From contig NZ_JAILWB010000030.1 in NCBI RefSeq assembly GCF_025699295.1, positions 1-42,532 on the forward strand: a stretch of 42,532 nt of DNA. Direction: 5' to 3'. The translations under genes were made by a program, and so were the position numbers. This DNA comes from Hydrogenophaga sp. (lineage in GTDB: Bacteria > Pseudomonadota > Gammaproteobacteria > Burkholderiales > Burkholderiaceae_C). The notes beneath the pieces were generated by a model. That model was not told the origin of the DNA. It did not search any database and saw only the letters and a list, made by a program, of their open reading frames with translations. This document shows positions 1-8,251 of this stretch, one piece after another; within the stretch, counting starts at the first letter, position 1; each line of letters opens with the position of its first letter.

Positions 1-369
1 GGCGCCGAGGGCGCCGCGGTGGTCAACCTGCTCGACCAGAAGCTCTGGAACATGAACCCGGACTTTTTCAGTTACACGTTGTCCAAGGCCGCGCTGGAGG
101 CCGCCAACACCATGCTGGCGCTGGCGCTGGCCCCGCGTGTGCGGGTGGTCGGCGTGGCGCCGGGCCTCACGCTCACCAGCCATCTGCTAAGCGACGAGAA
201 GTTCGCTGAATTGCACCGCCAGTCGCCGCTGGGCCGCTCGTCCACGCCGCAGGACGTGGCCGCTGCCGTGGTCTTCGCGCTGGACAACCGATCCATCACC
301 GGCACCACCCTGCTGGTCGATGGCGGCCAGCACCTCATGCGCTTCGAGCGCGACTTCTCCCTGATGTGA
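1..369 (+). CDS. SDR family oxidoreductase, C-terminal part (5' end outside window)
   Basis: The reading frame is open from the first base and ends at TGA 367-369, so this is the last ~122 residues of a short-chain dehydrogenase/reductase. Visible features are the catalytic Tyr-xxx-Lys in SYTLSKAALEAA, the VAPGLTLTS segment after it, and the C-terminal TGTTLLVDGGQHL stretch typical of classical NAD(P)H-dependent SDRs. The next gene, 10 bases downstream, is folB, so a role in pteridine reduction (FolM/pteridine-reductase type) is a reasonable inference. The Rossmann nucleotide-binding half lies outside the window, so substrate and cofactor cannot be judged. Confidence 0.85.
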   Translation, partial: GAEGAAVVNLLDQKLWNMNPDFFSYTLSKAALEAANTMLALALAPRVRVVGVAPGLTLTSHLLSDEKFAELHRQSPLGRSSTPQDVAAAVVFALDNRSITGTTLLVDGGQHLMRFERDFSLM

Positions 370-379
370 GCACCACCCC

Positions 380-760
380 ATGCCCATGACAGCCACGTCC
401 GCCGGGACCCAGATCCTCACACTCACCGGCCTGCGCTTCGACGCCAACCTGGGCATCCTCGACCACGAGAAGTCCACGCCGCAGCCGATCCAGGTCGACG
501 CCGAACTCAACCAGGGCACGCAGCCGCTGCTGCCGCACGACGACGACATCGGCCACGTGCTCGACTACCGCAAGGTGCGCCAGATCATCATCGACGAGTG
601 CACCGCCGAACACGTGAACCTGCTCGAGAGCCTGATCGGCAAACTCACGCGCCGGCTGATGCAGCTGCCCGGCGTGATCGGCGTGCGGGTGAAGATCGCC
701 AAGCTGGAGATCTTCGAGGACTGCGAGGTCGCGATCCGCATGGAGAGCGGGCAGTGGTGA
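380..760 (+). CDS. folB: Dihydroneopterin aldolase
   Basis: The 126-residue protein has the size and pattern of FolB: LRFDANLGILDHEK near the N-terminus with the conserved Glu, DYRKVRQIIIDE in the middle, and HVNLLESLIGKL followed by VKIAKLEIFEDCEVAI, where the conserved Lys sits. FolB converts 7,8-dihydroneopterin to 6-hydroxymethyl-dihydropterin and glycolaldehyde in folate synthesis, as a cytoplasmic octamer. It follows an SDR reductase with a 10-base gap, suggesting a pterin operon. ATG 380 is used; a second ATG two codons later (386) is an alternative start. Confidence 0.9.
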   Translation: MPMTATSAGTQILTLTGLRFDANLGILDHEKSTPQPIQVDAELNQGTQPLLPHDDDIGHVLDYRKVRQIIIDECTAEHVNLLESLIGKLTRRLMQLPGVIGVRVKIAKLEIFEDCEVAIRMESGQW

Positions 761-791
761 GAGGCGCTCACTGCGGGGTGCGACCTCGCAT

Positions 792-844
792 CTACTGAAA
801 TTTGCAAAGTTATAAAAAATCAGTAACTCAACAAATTTCAGTAG
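792..844. promoter_or_regulatory. Long AT-rich dyad upstream of the ATPase gene (putative operator)
   Basis: A perfect 13-bp inverted repeat, CTACTGAAATTTG at 792-804 and CAAATTTCAGTAG at 832-844, shares its centre (818) with an inner 5-bp inverted repeat at 808-812/824-828. TATAAAAA lies at 811-818, inside the dyad. The right arm ends nine bases before the ATG of the ATPase gene at 854. The stretch is strongly AT-rich in a ~70% GC neighbourhood. It lacks the GC-rich stem and T-run of a terminator, so an operator for a dimeric or tetrameric DNA-binding protein is the likely reading. Confidence 0.6.
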
Positions 845-853
845 AATCCTCGC

Positions 854-2074
854 ATGAATCCGATTCGCAACCCTTTCGCGCCAGGCGCGGGCACACCACC
901 GCCCGAACTCGCCGGCAGGGATGCGCTGCGCGAGTCCCTGCGGGTGGCGCTGGAGCGCGCGCGCATCGGGCGGCCGGCCAAGAGCGCCATGCTGGTGGGC
1001 CTGCGCGGGGTCGGCAAGACGGTGCTGCTCGACCGCGTGCGCGACGACGCGGAAATGGTGGGCATCCACACCGTCCGGCTGGAAGCCCCGGAAGGCCGGT
1101 CGCTGCCAGCGCTGCTCGCGCCGCAGCTGCGCCAGGCACTGCTGCGCCTGAGCCAGCTCGAAGCGGCCCGGGACTTCGCGGTGCGCGGCCTGCGCGCGCT
1201 GGCGGGCTTCGCGAGCAAGCTCAAGCTGAGCTACAAGGACATCGAGGTCGGGATCGACTACGACGCCGAACCGGGCCTGGCGGACAACGGCGACCTGGAA
1301 CACGACCTGCAGGCGCTGATGGAGCAGGTCGGCCTCGCGGCCAAGGCGGCGAACACGGCCCTGGCGATCTTCATCGACGAGCTGCAGTACGTGGAGGAAG
1401 CGCAGCTGGCCGCGCTCATCACCGCGCTGCACCGCACGGCGCAGCGGCAACTGCCGGTGGTGCTGGTGGGTGCGGGATTGCCGCAGCTGCGCGGCCAGAT
1501 GGGCAACGCCAAGTCCTACGCCGAACGCCTGTTCGACTTCCCCGAGATCGGTGCGCTGCCCACCGAAGCGGCCACACAGGCCATCGAAAAGCCGCTGCAC
1601 GACGAGGGCGTGGCCATCACCCCGGCCGCGCTGCGCGAGGTGCTGCGCCTGAGCCAGGGTTACGCCTATTTCCTGCAGACCTGGGGCAGCCACACCTGGC
1701 TGGCCGCGAGCACCAGCCCGATCGGCATCGACGATGTGCGCAAGGCCAGCGTCACCGCCGTCGCCGCGCTCGACGAGGGCTTCTTCCGCGTGCGCTTCGA
1801 CCGCTGCACGCCCAAGGAGAAAAAGTACCTGCGGGCCATGGCCGAGCTGGGCGAGGGGCCGCACCGCTCGGGTGACATCGCGGCCTGCCTGGAAGAAAAG
1901 GTGTCCTCGCTGGCCCCCACGCGCAGCTCGCTGATCACCAAGGGCATGGTCTGGAGCCCGACCCACGGCGACACGGCATTCACCGTGCCCATGTTCGCCG
2001 CCTTCATGCAGCGCATCATGCCGGGGAACGCCTGGCGCGAGCCTGAGTCACTCATACGAAGAGAACCACGATGA
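854..2074 (+). CDS. AAA/STAND-type ATP-binding protein with C-terminal winged-helix-like region
   Basis: This 406-residue protein has a Walker A motif GLRGVGKT at residues 49-56 and a Walker B motif IFIDELQ at about 172-178, in the arrangement of the Orc1-like/'archaeal ATPase' AAA proteins (COG1672 type). After the ATPase core, residues ~310-390 (KEKKYLRAMAELGEGPHRSG, then SSLAPTRSSLITKGMV) look like a winged helix-turn-helix, so DNA binding is plausible. There is no clear Shine-Dalgarno before ATG 854; the dyad at 792-844 ends just upstream. The gene overlaps ttcA by four bases (ATGA). Target and function are unknown; autoregulation through the dyad is an inference. Confidence 0.75.
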   Translation: MNPIRNPFAPGAGTPPPELAGRDALRESLRVALERARIGRPAKSAMLVGLRGVGKTVLLDRVRDDAEMVGIHTVRLEAPEGRSLPALLAPQLRQALLRLSQLEAARDFAVRGLRALAGFASKLKLSYKDIEVGIDYDAEPGLADNGDLEHDLQALMEQVGLAAKAANTALAIFIDELQYVEEAQLAALITALHRTAQRQLPVVLVGAGLPQLRGQMGNAKSYAERLFDFPEIGALPTEAATQAIEKPLHDEGVAITPAALREVLRLSQGYAYFLQTWGSHTWLAASTSPIGIDDVRKASVTAVAALDEGFFRVRFDRCTPKEKKYLRAMAELGEGPHRSGDIAACLEEKVSSLAPTRSSLITKGMVWSPTHGDTAFTVPMFAAFMQRIMPGNAWREPESLIRREPR

Positions 2075-2994
2075 ACATCGACCTGGAAAACCACAAGCTC
2101 GAAAAGCGCCTCTGCCGCGAGGTGGGCCGCGCCATCGTGGACTACAACATGATCGAGGAAGGCGACCGCGTGATGGTCTGCCTCTCGGGCGGCAAGGACA
2201 GCTACGGCATGCTGGACATCCTGCAGAAGCTGCAGGCACGCGCGCCCATCCGGTTCGAACTGATCGTGGTCAACCTCGACCAGAAGCAGCCGGGCTTTCC
2301 GGCCGACGTGCTGCCCGCCTACCTCACGAAGCTGGGCGTGAAGTTCCACATTGAGAACCAGGACACGTATTCCATCGTCAAGCGCGTGATTCCCGAAGGC
2401 AAGACCATGTGCAGCCTGTGCAGCCGGCTGCGCCGCGGCATCCTGTACCGCGTGGCGGGGGAATTGGGCGCGACCAAGATCGCGCTCGGCCACCACCGCG
2501 ACGACATCCTGCAGACGCTGCTGCTCAACATGTTCTTTGGCGCCAGGCTCAAGGGCATGCCCCCAAAGCTGGTGAGCGACGACGGCCAGCACGTGGTGAT
2601 CCGCCCCATGGCCTACGTGGCCGAGAAGGACCTGGCCCGCTGGGCCGAACTGCGCGAGTTCCCCATCATTCCCTGCACGCTGTGCGGCAGCCAGGACAAC
2701 CTGCAGCGCAAGCAGGTGGGCCAGATGCTGCAGGACTGGGAGAAGCGCTTCCCCGGCCGCATCGAGAACATGTTCTCGGCGCTGCAGAACATCGTGCCCA
2801 GCCACCTGATGGACCGCAACCTGTTTCCGTTTGAAACGCTTCGCGCCACCGGCGTGGCCAGCGAGGACGGTGACAAGGCCTTCGACGAAGAGCCTGTGCC
2901 CTCGCCCGCCGCCACTGCCGATGCGGCGGGCAACGGATCCCGAGGGAACGCATCGGGCCCGGCCGCGGTCATACCGATTGCCGCCGCGCACTGA
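2071..2994 (+). CDS. ttcA: tRNA 2-thiocytidine(32) synthetase TtcA
   Basis: TtcA installs 2-thiocytidine at position 32 of certain tRNAs, using ATP and a [4Fe-4S] cluster. The 307-residue protein shows the PP-loop SGGKDS at residues 39-44 and the CxxC pair at Cys114/Cys117 (MCSLCSRLRRG), with the third cluster-type cysteine in IPCTLCGSQ. The downstream LGHHRDDILQTLLLN and IRPMAYVAEKDLARWA segments are also typical. The start codon overlaps the stop of the preceding ATPase gene (ATGA), so translation is probably coupled although the functions appear unrelated. The C-terminal ~40 residues are low-complexity Ala/Pro/Gly. Confidence 0.95.
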   Translation: MNIDLENHKLEKRLCREVGRAIVDYNMIEEGDRVMVCLSGGKDSYGMLDILQKLQARAPIRFELIVVNLDQKQPGFPADVLPAYLTKLGVKFHIENQDTYSIVKRVIPEGKTMCSLCSRLRRGILYRVAGELGATKIALGHHRDDILQTLLLNMFFGARLKGMPPKLVSDDGQHVVIRPMAYVAEKDLARWAELREFPIIPCTLCGSQDNLQRKQVGQMLQDWEKRFPGRIENMFSALQNIVPSHLMDRNLFPFETLRATGVASEDGDKAFDEEPVPSPAATADAAGNGSRGNASGPAAVIPIAAAH

Positions 2995-3009
2995 GCCCGT
3001 CTGCGGGCT
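2994..3009 (+). terminator. Small hairpin directly after ttcA (weak terminator candidate)
   Basis: AGCCCG (2994-2999) and CGGGCT (3004-3009) form a 6-bp stem with a TCTG loop that starts on the last base of the ttcA stop codon. No T-run follows, so intrinsic termination would be inefficient. Confidence 0.25.
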
Positions 3010-3039
3010 TCATCGTGCACCGGCCTTCAAGGAGGCTTC

Positions 3040-3735
3040 ATGACCATCACCACCCAGCGACTGCACACATTCTTCAGGACCCTGGGCGTCGTCACCGCCT
3101 TCTTGGCCCTGAGTGGGTGCGCCAGCGTCTACCTGGTCGACAACCAGGTGCAAAGCTATGCGCGCTGGGCCGATCGCGCCAGTGCCCCGGGCGTACCGGT
3201 GGTGATTCCGCAACCGCCGCAGGTCTTCCGCTTCGAGCGCCTGCCCTCGCAGCGCGAGGGCCAGTCGGCCAGCGATGGCCAGGACGAGCTGGAAAAACTG
3301 GCCACGCTGGCCCTGGGCAAGGTGGGCTGGACGCCCGCCGCCGCGGGCGCTGCGGCGCCCTGGCTGGTGCAGGTGAGCGCCGGCACCGTCCGCCTGCCGC
3401 GCGCACCCTGGGAAAGCCCCTACGACGCCTATTGGGGCGGTGGCTTCGGCCCGGCTTTCGGTTTTCCCGGACACGGCTACGTGGTGACCGGCACCGGCCA
3501 GGTGATCTGGGCGCCCTTGTTTCCGCGCTTCGAGACACCTTATTACAAGCGCGAGGTGTCGCTGGTGATCCGCCACGCCGCCAGCGGCCAGGTGGTGTAC
3601 GAAACACGCGCCGCCCACGACGGACGCTGGAACAGCACCAACAGCCTGTGGTCGGCCATGCTGGACGCCGCGCTGCGCGACTTCCCGGCACCACCCGAAG
3701 GCCTGCGCCAGGTCAATATCGAAGTGCCGCGCTGA
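3040..3735 (+). CDS. DUF4136-type lipoprotein
   Basis: The 231-residue product starts with a lipoprotein signal peptide: basic N-terminus, hydrophobic TLGVVTAFLA and lipobox LSGC with Cys27. After it, ASVYLVDNQVQSYARW and the body match the general pattern of DUF4136 envelope lipoproteins, whose biochemical role is not established. A Gly/aromatic-rich loop (YDAYWGGGFGPAFGFPGHGY) lies in the middle. Start choice is supported by a strong AAGGAGG Shine-Dalgarno just upstream of ATG 3040. It is probably a separate unit from ttcA, ending in the palindromic element at 3743-3941. Confidence 0.75.
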   Translation: MTITTQRLHTFFRTLGVVTAFLALSGCASVYLVDNQVQSYARWADRASAPGVPVVIPQPPQVFRFERLPSQREGQSASDGQDELEKLATLALGKVGWTPAAAGAAAPWLVQVSAGTVRLPRAPWESPYDAYWGGGFGPAFGFPGHGYVVTGTGQVIWAPLFPRFETPYYKREVSLVIRHAASGQVVYETRAAHDGRWNSTNSLWSAMLDAALRDFPAPPEGLRQVNIEVPR

Positions 3736-3742
3736 ACTGAAA

Positions 3743-3941
3743 CACCCCCTGCGCGCCGTTGGCGCTCCCCCCTTGGAGGGGGGCGACACCTCGGGCCGGC
3801 GGAGCCGGACCCTCGGTCTCCCTTGAGGTCGTTGTGGCATGCGAGGCGGGTCGCTCTCCGGCACGGCGGGGCCCCAGGTGTCGCCCCCTTCCGCCGAAGG
3901 TGAGAGAGAGAGGGGGGAGCGCCGGAGGCGCGCGGGGGGTG
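3743..3941. repeat. 199-bp palindromic intergenic element with 30-bp terminal inverted repeats
   Basis: The ends at 3743-3772 and 3912-3941 are inverted repeats agreeing at about 26 of 30 positions, and a second inner pair (CGACACCT near 3783 and AGGTGTCG near 3877) extends the symmetry. The interior holds CCCCCCTTGGAGGGGG-type hairpins and a short GA-dinucleotide run (3902-3911). No open frame is convincing. The element fills the gap between two convergent stop codons (3735 and 3948), so it probably ends transcription from both sides. It resembles the REP/MITE-like GC-rich intergenic repeats familiar from Comamonadaceae; copy number cannot be seen here. Confidence 0.7.
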
Positions 3942-3947
3942 CCCTCC

Positions 3948-6338
3948 CTATCCCGTGCGTTCCAGCAGCTCCCGGATCGCCTCGCCCAGTGCGTCCATGC
4001 TGTCCTGCTTGCCCATCACGTCGCTCACACCGGCCTCCGCCGCCTCAGCCTGCAGGCGGTCGTTCACGTGTCCCGAGACGATAGCCACGCGCAGGCCCGG
4101 GCGCAGCGCGAGCATCTCGCGCGCCACCTCCACACCCGACATGCCGGGCATGTTCTGGTCGCTCACCACGAGGTCGACCGGCTCGCGGGGATGCTCGCGC
4201 AGCCAGGCCAGCGCGGCCTCTCCCGACTCGAAGGTGCTGGTGCGGTAGCCCTGCTTGCGCAGCAGGCGTCCGACAAGGAACACCAGCGCCTCGTAGTCGT
4301 CGATGTAAACCACATGCTTGCCTGGTAGCGCCACCGGAGTTGCCGGCCTCACGCGGTCGACCGGATCGACCCGCGGCTCGCCGGCGTCCTGCGCACCGTC
4401 GGCCAACGGCAGATAGACGTCGAACCGCGCACCCTCGCCGACACGGCTGTGCACATCGATCGCACCCCGGTGGGCCTTGACGATGCCGTGCACCACGGCC
4501 AGCCCCAGGCCGGTGCCCGCGCCCGGCGCCTTGGTGGTGAAGAAGGGTTCGAAGATGCGGCGTTGCGTGTCTTCGTCCATGCCCGGCCCGTTGTCGGCCA
4601 CGCTCAGGCAGGCATAGGCGCCGCCCGAGAGGCCCCCGAGCTGCAGACCCTGCGACGCGTCCAGTCGCACCTCGCGCAGCGCCACGGTGATCTCGCCCGC
4701 CTGGTTCTCGATGGCCTGCCAGGCGTTGGTGCACAGGTTCATGAGCACTTGCTGCACCTGCGTGGCATCGGCCAGCACCAGCAGGCCGGCAGCGGGCAGG
4801 CGTGCGACCAGCTTGACCCCGGCGGGCAGCAGCGAACGCATGAGGCCCAGCGCTTCCTCCACCAGCGGCGTGAGCGGCTGGCGCAGCATCTCCTGCGTCT
4901 GGCGGCGGCTGAAGGTCAGGATCTGCTGCACCAGCTGGCGCGCGCGGATGGCCGCGCGGCTGATCTCCATCAGGCTCTCCTGCGCGGGGTGGTTCTCGCC
5001 CACGTCCTCGCGCGCCAGCACCAGGTTGCCCAGGATGGCGGCCAGCAGGTTGTTGAAGTCGTGCGCCACGCCACCGGCCAGCGTGCCGATGGCCTCCATC
5101 TTCTGCGACTCCCTCAACTGCGCCTCCAGCGCGCGGTGCAGGGCCTCGGCCTGCTTGTGCTCGGTGATGTCGGTGTGGGTGCCAACCATGCGCAGGGGCG
5201 TACCGTTCTCGTCGCGCACGATCACCGTGCCACGCGTGAGCACCCATTTCCAGCTGCCGTCCTTGCAGCGCACGCGGTGCTCGTTGCGGTAGGTGGGCGT
5301 GCGCATCTCGAAATGCGCCTGGCGGTCGGCCCGCATCTGGGCGACATCGTCGGGATGCGTGCGCGCGTCCATCTCGACGGCGAAATGCGCAATGTCGTCT
5401 TCGTCGTAGCCGAACATGGCCTTGATGCTGCGCGAGAAGAACTCCTCGCCGGTGCGCAGGTCCCAGTCCCACACGCCATCACCCGCGCCTTCCAGCGCCA
5501 GGCGCCACAGCGCCTCGTTCGCGTGCAAGGCCGCCTCGGCCTCCTTGCGCGCCGTGATGTCGAGCAGCACGCCCACGCGCAGCGTGCCTTCCTGGCTGGC
5601 GGAGACTGCGTAAGAGCGCCGGTACACCCACTTCACGCGGCCGTCGGGCAGGACGATGCGGAACTCGCCCCCCAGGTCAATCGGGCCCTTGCGGATGTGC
5701 TCCAGGTCCTGTTCCAGCAATTGCAGATCGTCCGGATGGCGGTAGCGCGCGACCAGCGTGGGGTCGCGCATCAGGTCCTCGGGCTCCAGGCCATAGATGT
5801 CGCGCACGCCCGAACTCACGAAGCGGTACTCGCGCTGCCCGTCGGGGCGAACGAACACCGAGAACACCATGCCGGGAATCTGCGAGGTGATCCCGCGCAG
5901 TTGCTCCTCGCTCTCGCGCAAGGCCTTCTGGTCGTTGACACGGTCGGTGATGTCCTCCACCGTGCCCTCGTAGTACAGCAGTTCGCCGGACGCATCGCGC
6001 ACGCCATGGGCGTTCTCGCTGATCCACACGCGCTCGCGCGTCTTGTAGCGGTGGATCTCGGAGATGAAGCCGCGCACGTAGCCGTCGCGTTCGAGCTGCT
6101 GCTGGAACTGCGCGCGCCGCTCCGGCTCGACATACCACTCGCGCGCCACATCCTTCACGCCTTCCAGCATCTCGGCTTCCGATGCGTAACCATTGAGCCG
6201 CACCAGCGCCTGGTTGGCGCGCAGCATCTGACCGCTGGGCGAGGCGCGGTAGGCCCCGATCGGCAGGAAATTGAAAAGGCTGGAAAAATCCCCGTCAAGC
6301 GGCGATGGACTCATGCTGTGGATTGTGTCGCAATCCAC
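3948..6338 (-). CDS. Hybrid sensor histidine kinase, three PAS domains plus receiver
   Basis: The 796-residue protein has no clear membrane segment and should be cytoplasmic. Order: PAS (~20-140), PAS/PAC (~145-275), PAS/PAC (~275-405), HisKA with H-box GGVAHDFNN (~420), HATPase_c with DNGPGMDE and GTGLGLAVVHGI, then a C-terminal receiver with acidic pair YIDDYEAL (~678) and phospho-acceptor Asp in VVSDQNMPGMSG (~726). It is a complete hybrid kinase; no cognate output regulator lies next to it, so phosphate may pass to an unlinked phosphotransfer protein. An in-frame ATG at 6314 (MSPSPLDG) is an alternative start. Ligands of the PAS domains are unknown. Confidence 0.9.
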   Translation of the reverse strand: MDCDTIHSMSPSPLDGDFSSLFNFLPIGAYRASPSGQMLRANQALVRLNGYASEAEMLEGVKDVAREWYVEPERRAQFQQQLERDGYVRGFISEIHRYKTRERVWISENAHGVRDASGELLYYEGTVEDITDRVNDQKALRESEEQLRGITSQIPGMVFSVFVRPDGQREYRFVSSGVRDIYGLEPEDLMRDPTLVARYRHPDDLQLLEQDLEHIRKGPIDLGGEFRIVLPDGRVKWVYRRSYAVSASQEGTLRVGVLLDITARKEAEAALHANEALWRLALEGAGDGVWDWDLRTGEEFFSRSIKAMFGYDEDDIAHFAVEMDARTHPDDVAQMRADRQAHFEMRTPTYRNEHRVRCKDGSWKWVLTRGTVIVRDENGTPLRMVGTHTDITEHKQAEALHRALEAQLRESQKMEAIGTLAGGVAHDFNNLLAAILGNLVLAREDVGENHPAQESLMEISRAAIRARQLVQQILTFSRRQTQEMLRQPLTPLVEEALGLMRSLLPAGVKLVARLPAAGLLVLADATQVQQVLMNLCTNAWQAIENQAGEITVALREVRLDASQGLQLGGLSGGAYACLSVADNGPGMDEDTQRRIFEPFFTTKAPGAGTGLGLAVVHGIVKAHRGAIDVHSRVGEGARFDVYLPLADGAQDAGEPRVDPVDRVRPATPVALPGKHVVYIDDYEALVFLVGRLLRKQGYRTSTFESGEAALAWLREHPREPVDLVVSDQNMPGMSGVEVAREMLALRPGLRVAIVSGHVNDRLQAEAAEAGVSDVMGKQDSMDALGEAIRELLERTG

Positions 6339-6419
6339 CGGTTTTCAGGCCACGGACACCCCGGCAGGGTACCGGCGCCGCTACAGTTGCAGTCTTACTC
6401 ACGCTTTCTGGGAATTTCT

Positions 6420-7061
6420 TTGCAAGTCACCCGCATCCTGGCCGTGCGCCACGGCGAAACCGCCTGGAACCGGGACACCCGCATCCAGGGTCACACCGAC
6501 ATTGCGCTCAACGAGCACGGTCGCTGGCAGGCCGCGCAGCTCGCGCAAGCGCTGCGCGACGAGCCCATCGCCGCGGTCTATGCCAGCGACCTGGGCCGCG
6601 CCTTCGAGACCGCGCTGGCGGTGGCGCGTGTCAAGCACCTGCATGTCACGCCGCACAAAGGTCTGCGCGAACGCCACTTCGGTCGCTTCGAAGGCCGGAC
6701 CTGGGCCGAACTCGAACAGCGCTGGCCCACCGAGGCGCTGGCCTGGCGCAAGCGCATGCCCGACTTCGCGCCCGCAGGCGGCGAATCGCTGGAGCAGTTG
6801 CAGCGCCGTGTGATCCCCACCGTGCTGGAACTGGCCGCGCGACACCCGGGTGAACAGGTGCTGATGGTGGCGCACGGCGGTGTGCTCGACATCCTGTACC
6901 GCGCCGCCACCCGGCTGGAGCTGCAGGCACCGCGAAGCTGGGAACTGCCCAACACCGCCATCAACCGCCTGCTGTGGTCGCCCGAGGGCCTGAGCCTGGT
7001 GGGCTGGGCCGACATCGCGCACCTGCAAACCGGAGCCCCGCTCGATGAACGCAGCGTATGA
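6420..7061 (+). CDS. Histidine phosphatase family protein (phosphoglycerate mutase-like)
   Basis: The product begins QVTRILAVRHGETAWN, the RHGE signature of the histidine phosphatase superfamily, with the phospho-accepting His. The supporting second His is in VLMVAHGGVLDILYR, and ERHFGRFEGRTWAEL is the usual acid/base segment. Length is ~213 residues, normal for the cobC/GpmB-like branch. The reading frame is open far upstream, but homology begins at TTG 6420, preceded by GGGA at 6410-6413, so a TTG start is chosen. It overlaps the following aldolase gene by 17 bases, so the two are probably co-translated. Substrate is not predictable. Confidence 0.8.
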   Translation: MQVTRILAVRHGETAWNRDTRIQGHTDIALNEHGRWQAAQLAQALRDEPIAAVYASDLGRAFETALAVARVKHLHVTPHKGLRERHFGRFEGRTWAELEQRWPTEALAWRKRMPDFAPAGGESLEQLQRRVIPTVLELAARHPGEQVLMVAHGGVLDILYRAATRLELQAPRSWELPNTAINRLLWSPEGLSLVGWADIAHLQTGAPLDERSV

Positions 7062-8229
7062 GCCCCTGACGCCGCCCACGCGCTGGCACCGCGCGCAGAG
7101 CCTGCTCGGCCAGGGCGTGGCTGCGATCGACACGCCCGCGCTGGTGATCGACCTCGATGCGATGGAGCGCAACCTGGCGCACATGGCCGCCTATGCACGC
7201 GCCCATGGGCTGCGCCTGCGGCCGCACGCCAAGATGCACAAGAGCGCCGAACTCGCGCGCCTGCAGATGGCGCACGGCGCGGTCGGCGTGTGCGTGCAGA
7301 AGACCGACGAGGCCCTGGCGCTGGCACACGCCGGCGTGAGCGACATCACCATCACCAACGAAGTGATCGCGCTGCCCAAGCTGCAGCGCCTGGCGCAGGC
7401 GGTGCGCGACCTGCCCACGCGCTTCGGCCTGGCCGTGGACAGCGCCGCCGGCGTGCTGCGGCTGGCCGAGGCACTGCAGGCGGCGCAGGTGGGTGGCGAG
7501 GGTCGCATCGACGTGTTCGTGGAGGTCGACGTGGGCCATGGCCGCTGCGGCGTTCCGCCGGGCGAGCCGGCTGTGGACCTGGCGCGGTTGATCTCGCTGC
7601 ACCCGGTGCTGCGTTTCGCCGGGCTGCAGGCCTACCACGGCGGCGCCCAGCACCGGCGCGACCCGGCCGAGCGCGCGCAGGCGATTGCCGAAGCGGCCTG
7701 GGCCGCCGCGCTCACGCGCGAGCGGCTGCAGGCCGCGGGTTTCGCGGTGCCGCTGATCACCGGCGCGGGCACCGGCACCTTCACCCTGGAGACCGCCAGC
7801 CACGTCTGGGGCGAGCTGCAGGCCGGCTCCTACCTGTTCATGGACGCGGACTACGCGCGCAACGAAGCCGCGCCGCTGGCGCCCGTGTTCGAGCACGCGC
7901 TGTTCGTCAAGAGCCAGGTCATGAGCCGCAGCGCACGGCAGGCCGTGTGCGACGCCGGCCACAAGAGCCATGCGATCGACAGCGGCCCGCCCGCCGTATG
8001 GAGCCCGCCAGGCCTGGTGTTCGCCAACGGCGGCGATGAGCACGGCCTGCTGCGCGCGGCCCACGCCGGCCACCCCCTGCCCGCGCTGGGCGACACGGTC
8101 TGGCTGGTGCCGGGCCACTGTGACCCCACGGTCAACCTGTACGACGTGATGGTGGGCGTGCGCGGCGGCCTGGTCGACGGCAAGGTCGAGCGCCTGATCC
8201 GCGTGGACGCGCGCGGCGCCCTGGGCTGA
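7045..8229 (+). CDS. DSD1-type PLP enzyme: D-threonine / 3-hydroxy-D-aspartate aldolase family
   Basis: This is a 394-residue alanine-racemase-fold PLP enzyme. DTPALVIDLDAMERN begins the barrel, and the PLP Lys is expected at residue 63 in RPHAKMHKS. AYHGGAQHR, GTGTFTLE and GSYLFMDADY are family signatures, and the C-terminal GHCDPT places His358 and Asp360 at the divalent-metal site of D-threonine aldolases. The family cleaves or dehydrates D-3-hydroxyamino acids to glycine plus aldehyde, or in related enzymes to oxoacid. The sequence reads closest to 3-hydroxyaspartate aldolases, which is an inference. ATG 7045 overlaps the phosphatase gene end, suggesting coupling. Confidence 0.85.
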   Translation: MNAAYEPLTPPTRWHRAQSLLGQGVAAIDTPALVIDLDAMERNLAHMAAYARAHGLRLRPHAKMHKSAELARLQMAHGAVGVCVQKTDEALALAHAGVSDITITNEVIALPKLQRLAQAVRDLPTRFGLAVDSAAGVLRLAEALQAAQVGGEGRIDVFVEVDVGHGRCGVPPGEPAVDLARLISLHPVLRFAGLQAYHGGAQHRRDPAERAQAIAEAAWAAALTRERLQAAGFAVPLITGAGTGTFTLETASHVWGELQAGSYLFMDADYARNEAAPLAPVFEHALFVKSQVMSRSARQAVCDAGHKSHAIDSGPPAVWSPPGLVFANGGDEHGLLRAAHAGHPLPALGDTVWLVPGHCDPTVNLYDVMVGVRGGLVDGKVERLIRVDARGALG

Positions 8230-8251
8230 CGCGACCCCACCGACGCCGGCG

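Noticed and set aside
335..1966. 543-residue minus-strand frame across folB and the ATPase gene
   Set aside because: Composition is low-complexity antisense; the plus strand holds genuine Walker and FolB motifs.
3902..3917. GA-dinucleotide run as a phase-variable microsatellite
   Set aside because: It is short, intergenic and part of the palindromic element; no gene would change phase.
4449..6419. Long open plus-strand frame running opposite the hybrid kinase into the phosphatase gene
   Set aside because: It is the antisense of a clearly recognisable PAS/HisKA/REC gene; high GC keeps such frames open. Only the part from 6420 has homology (histidine phosphatase).
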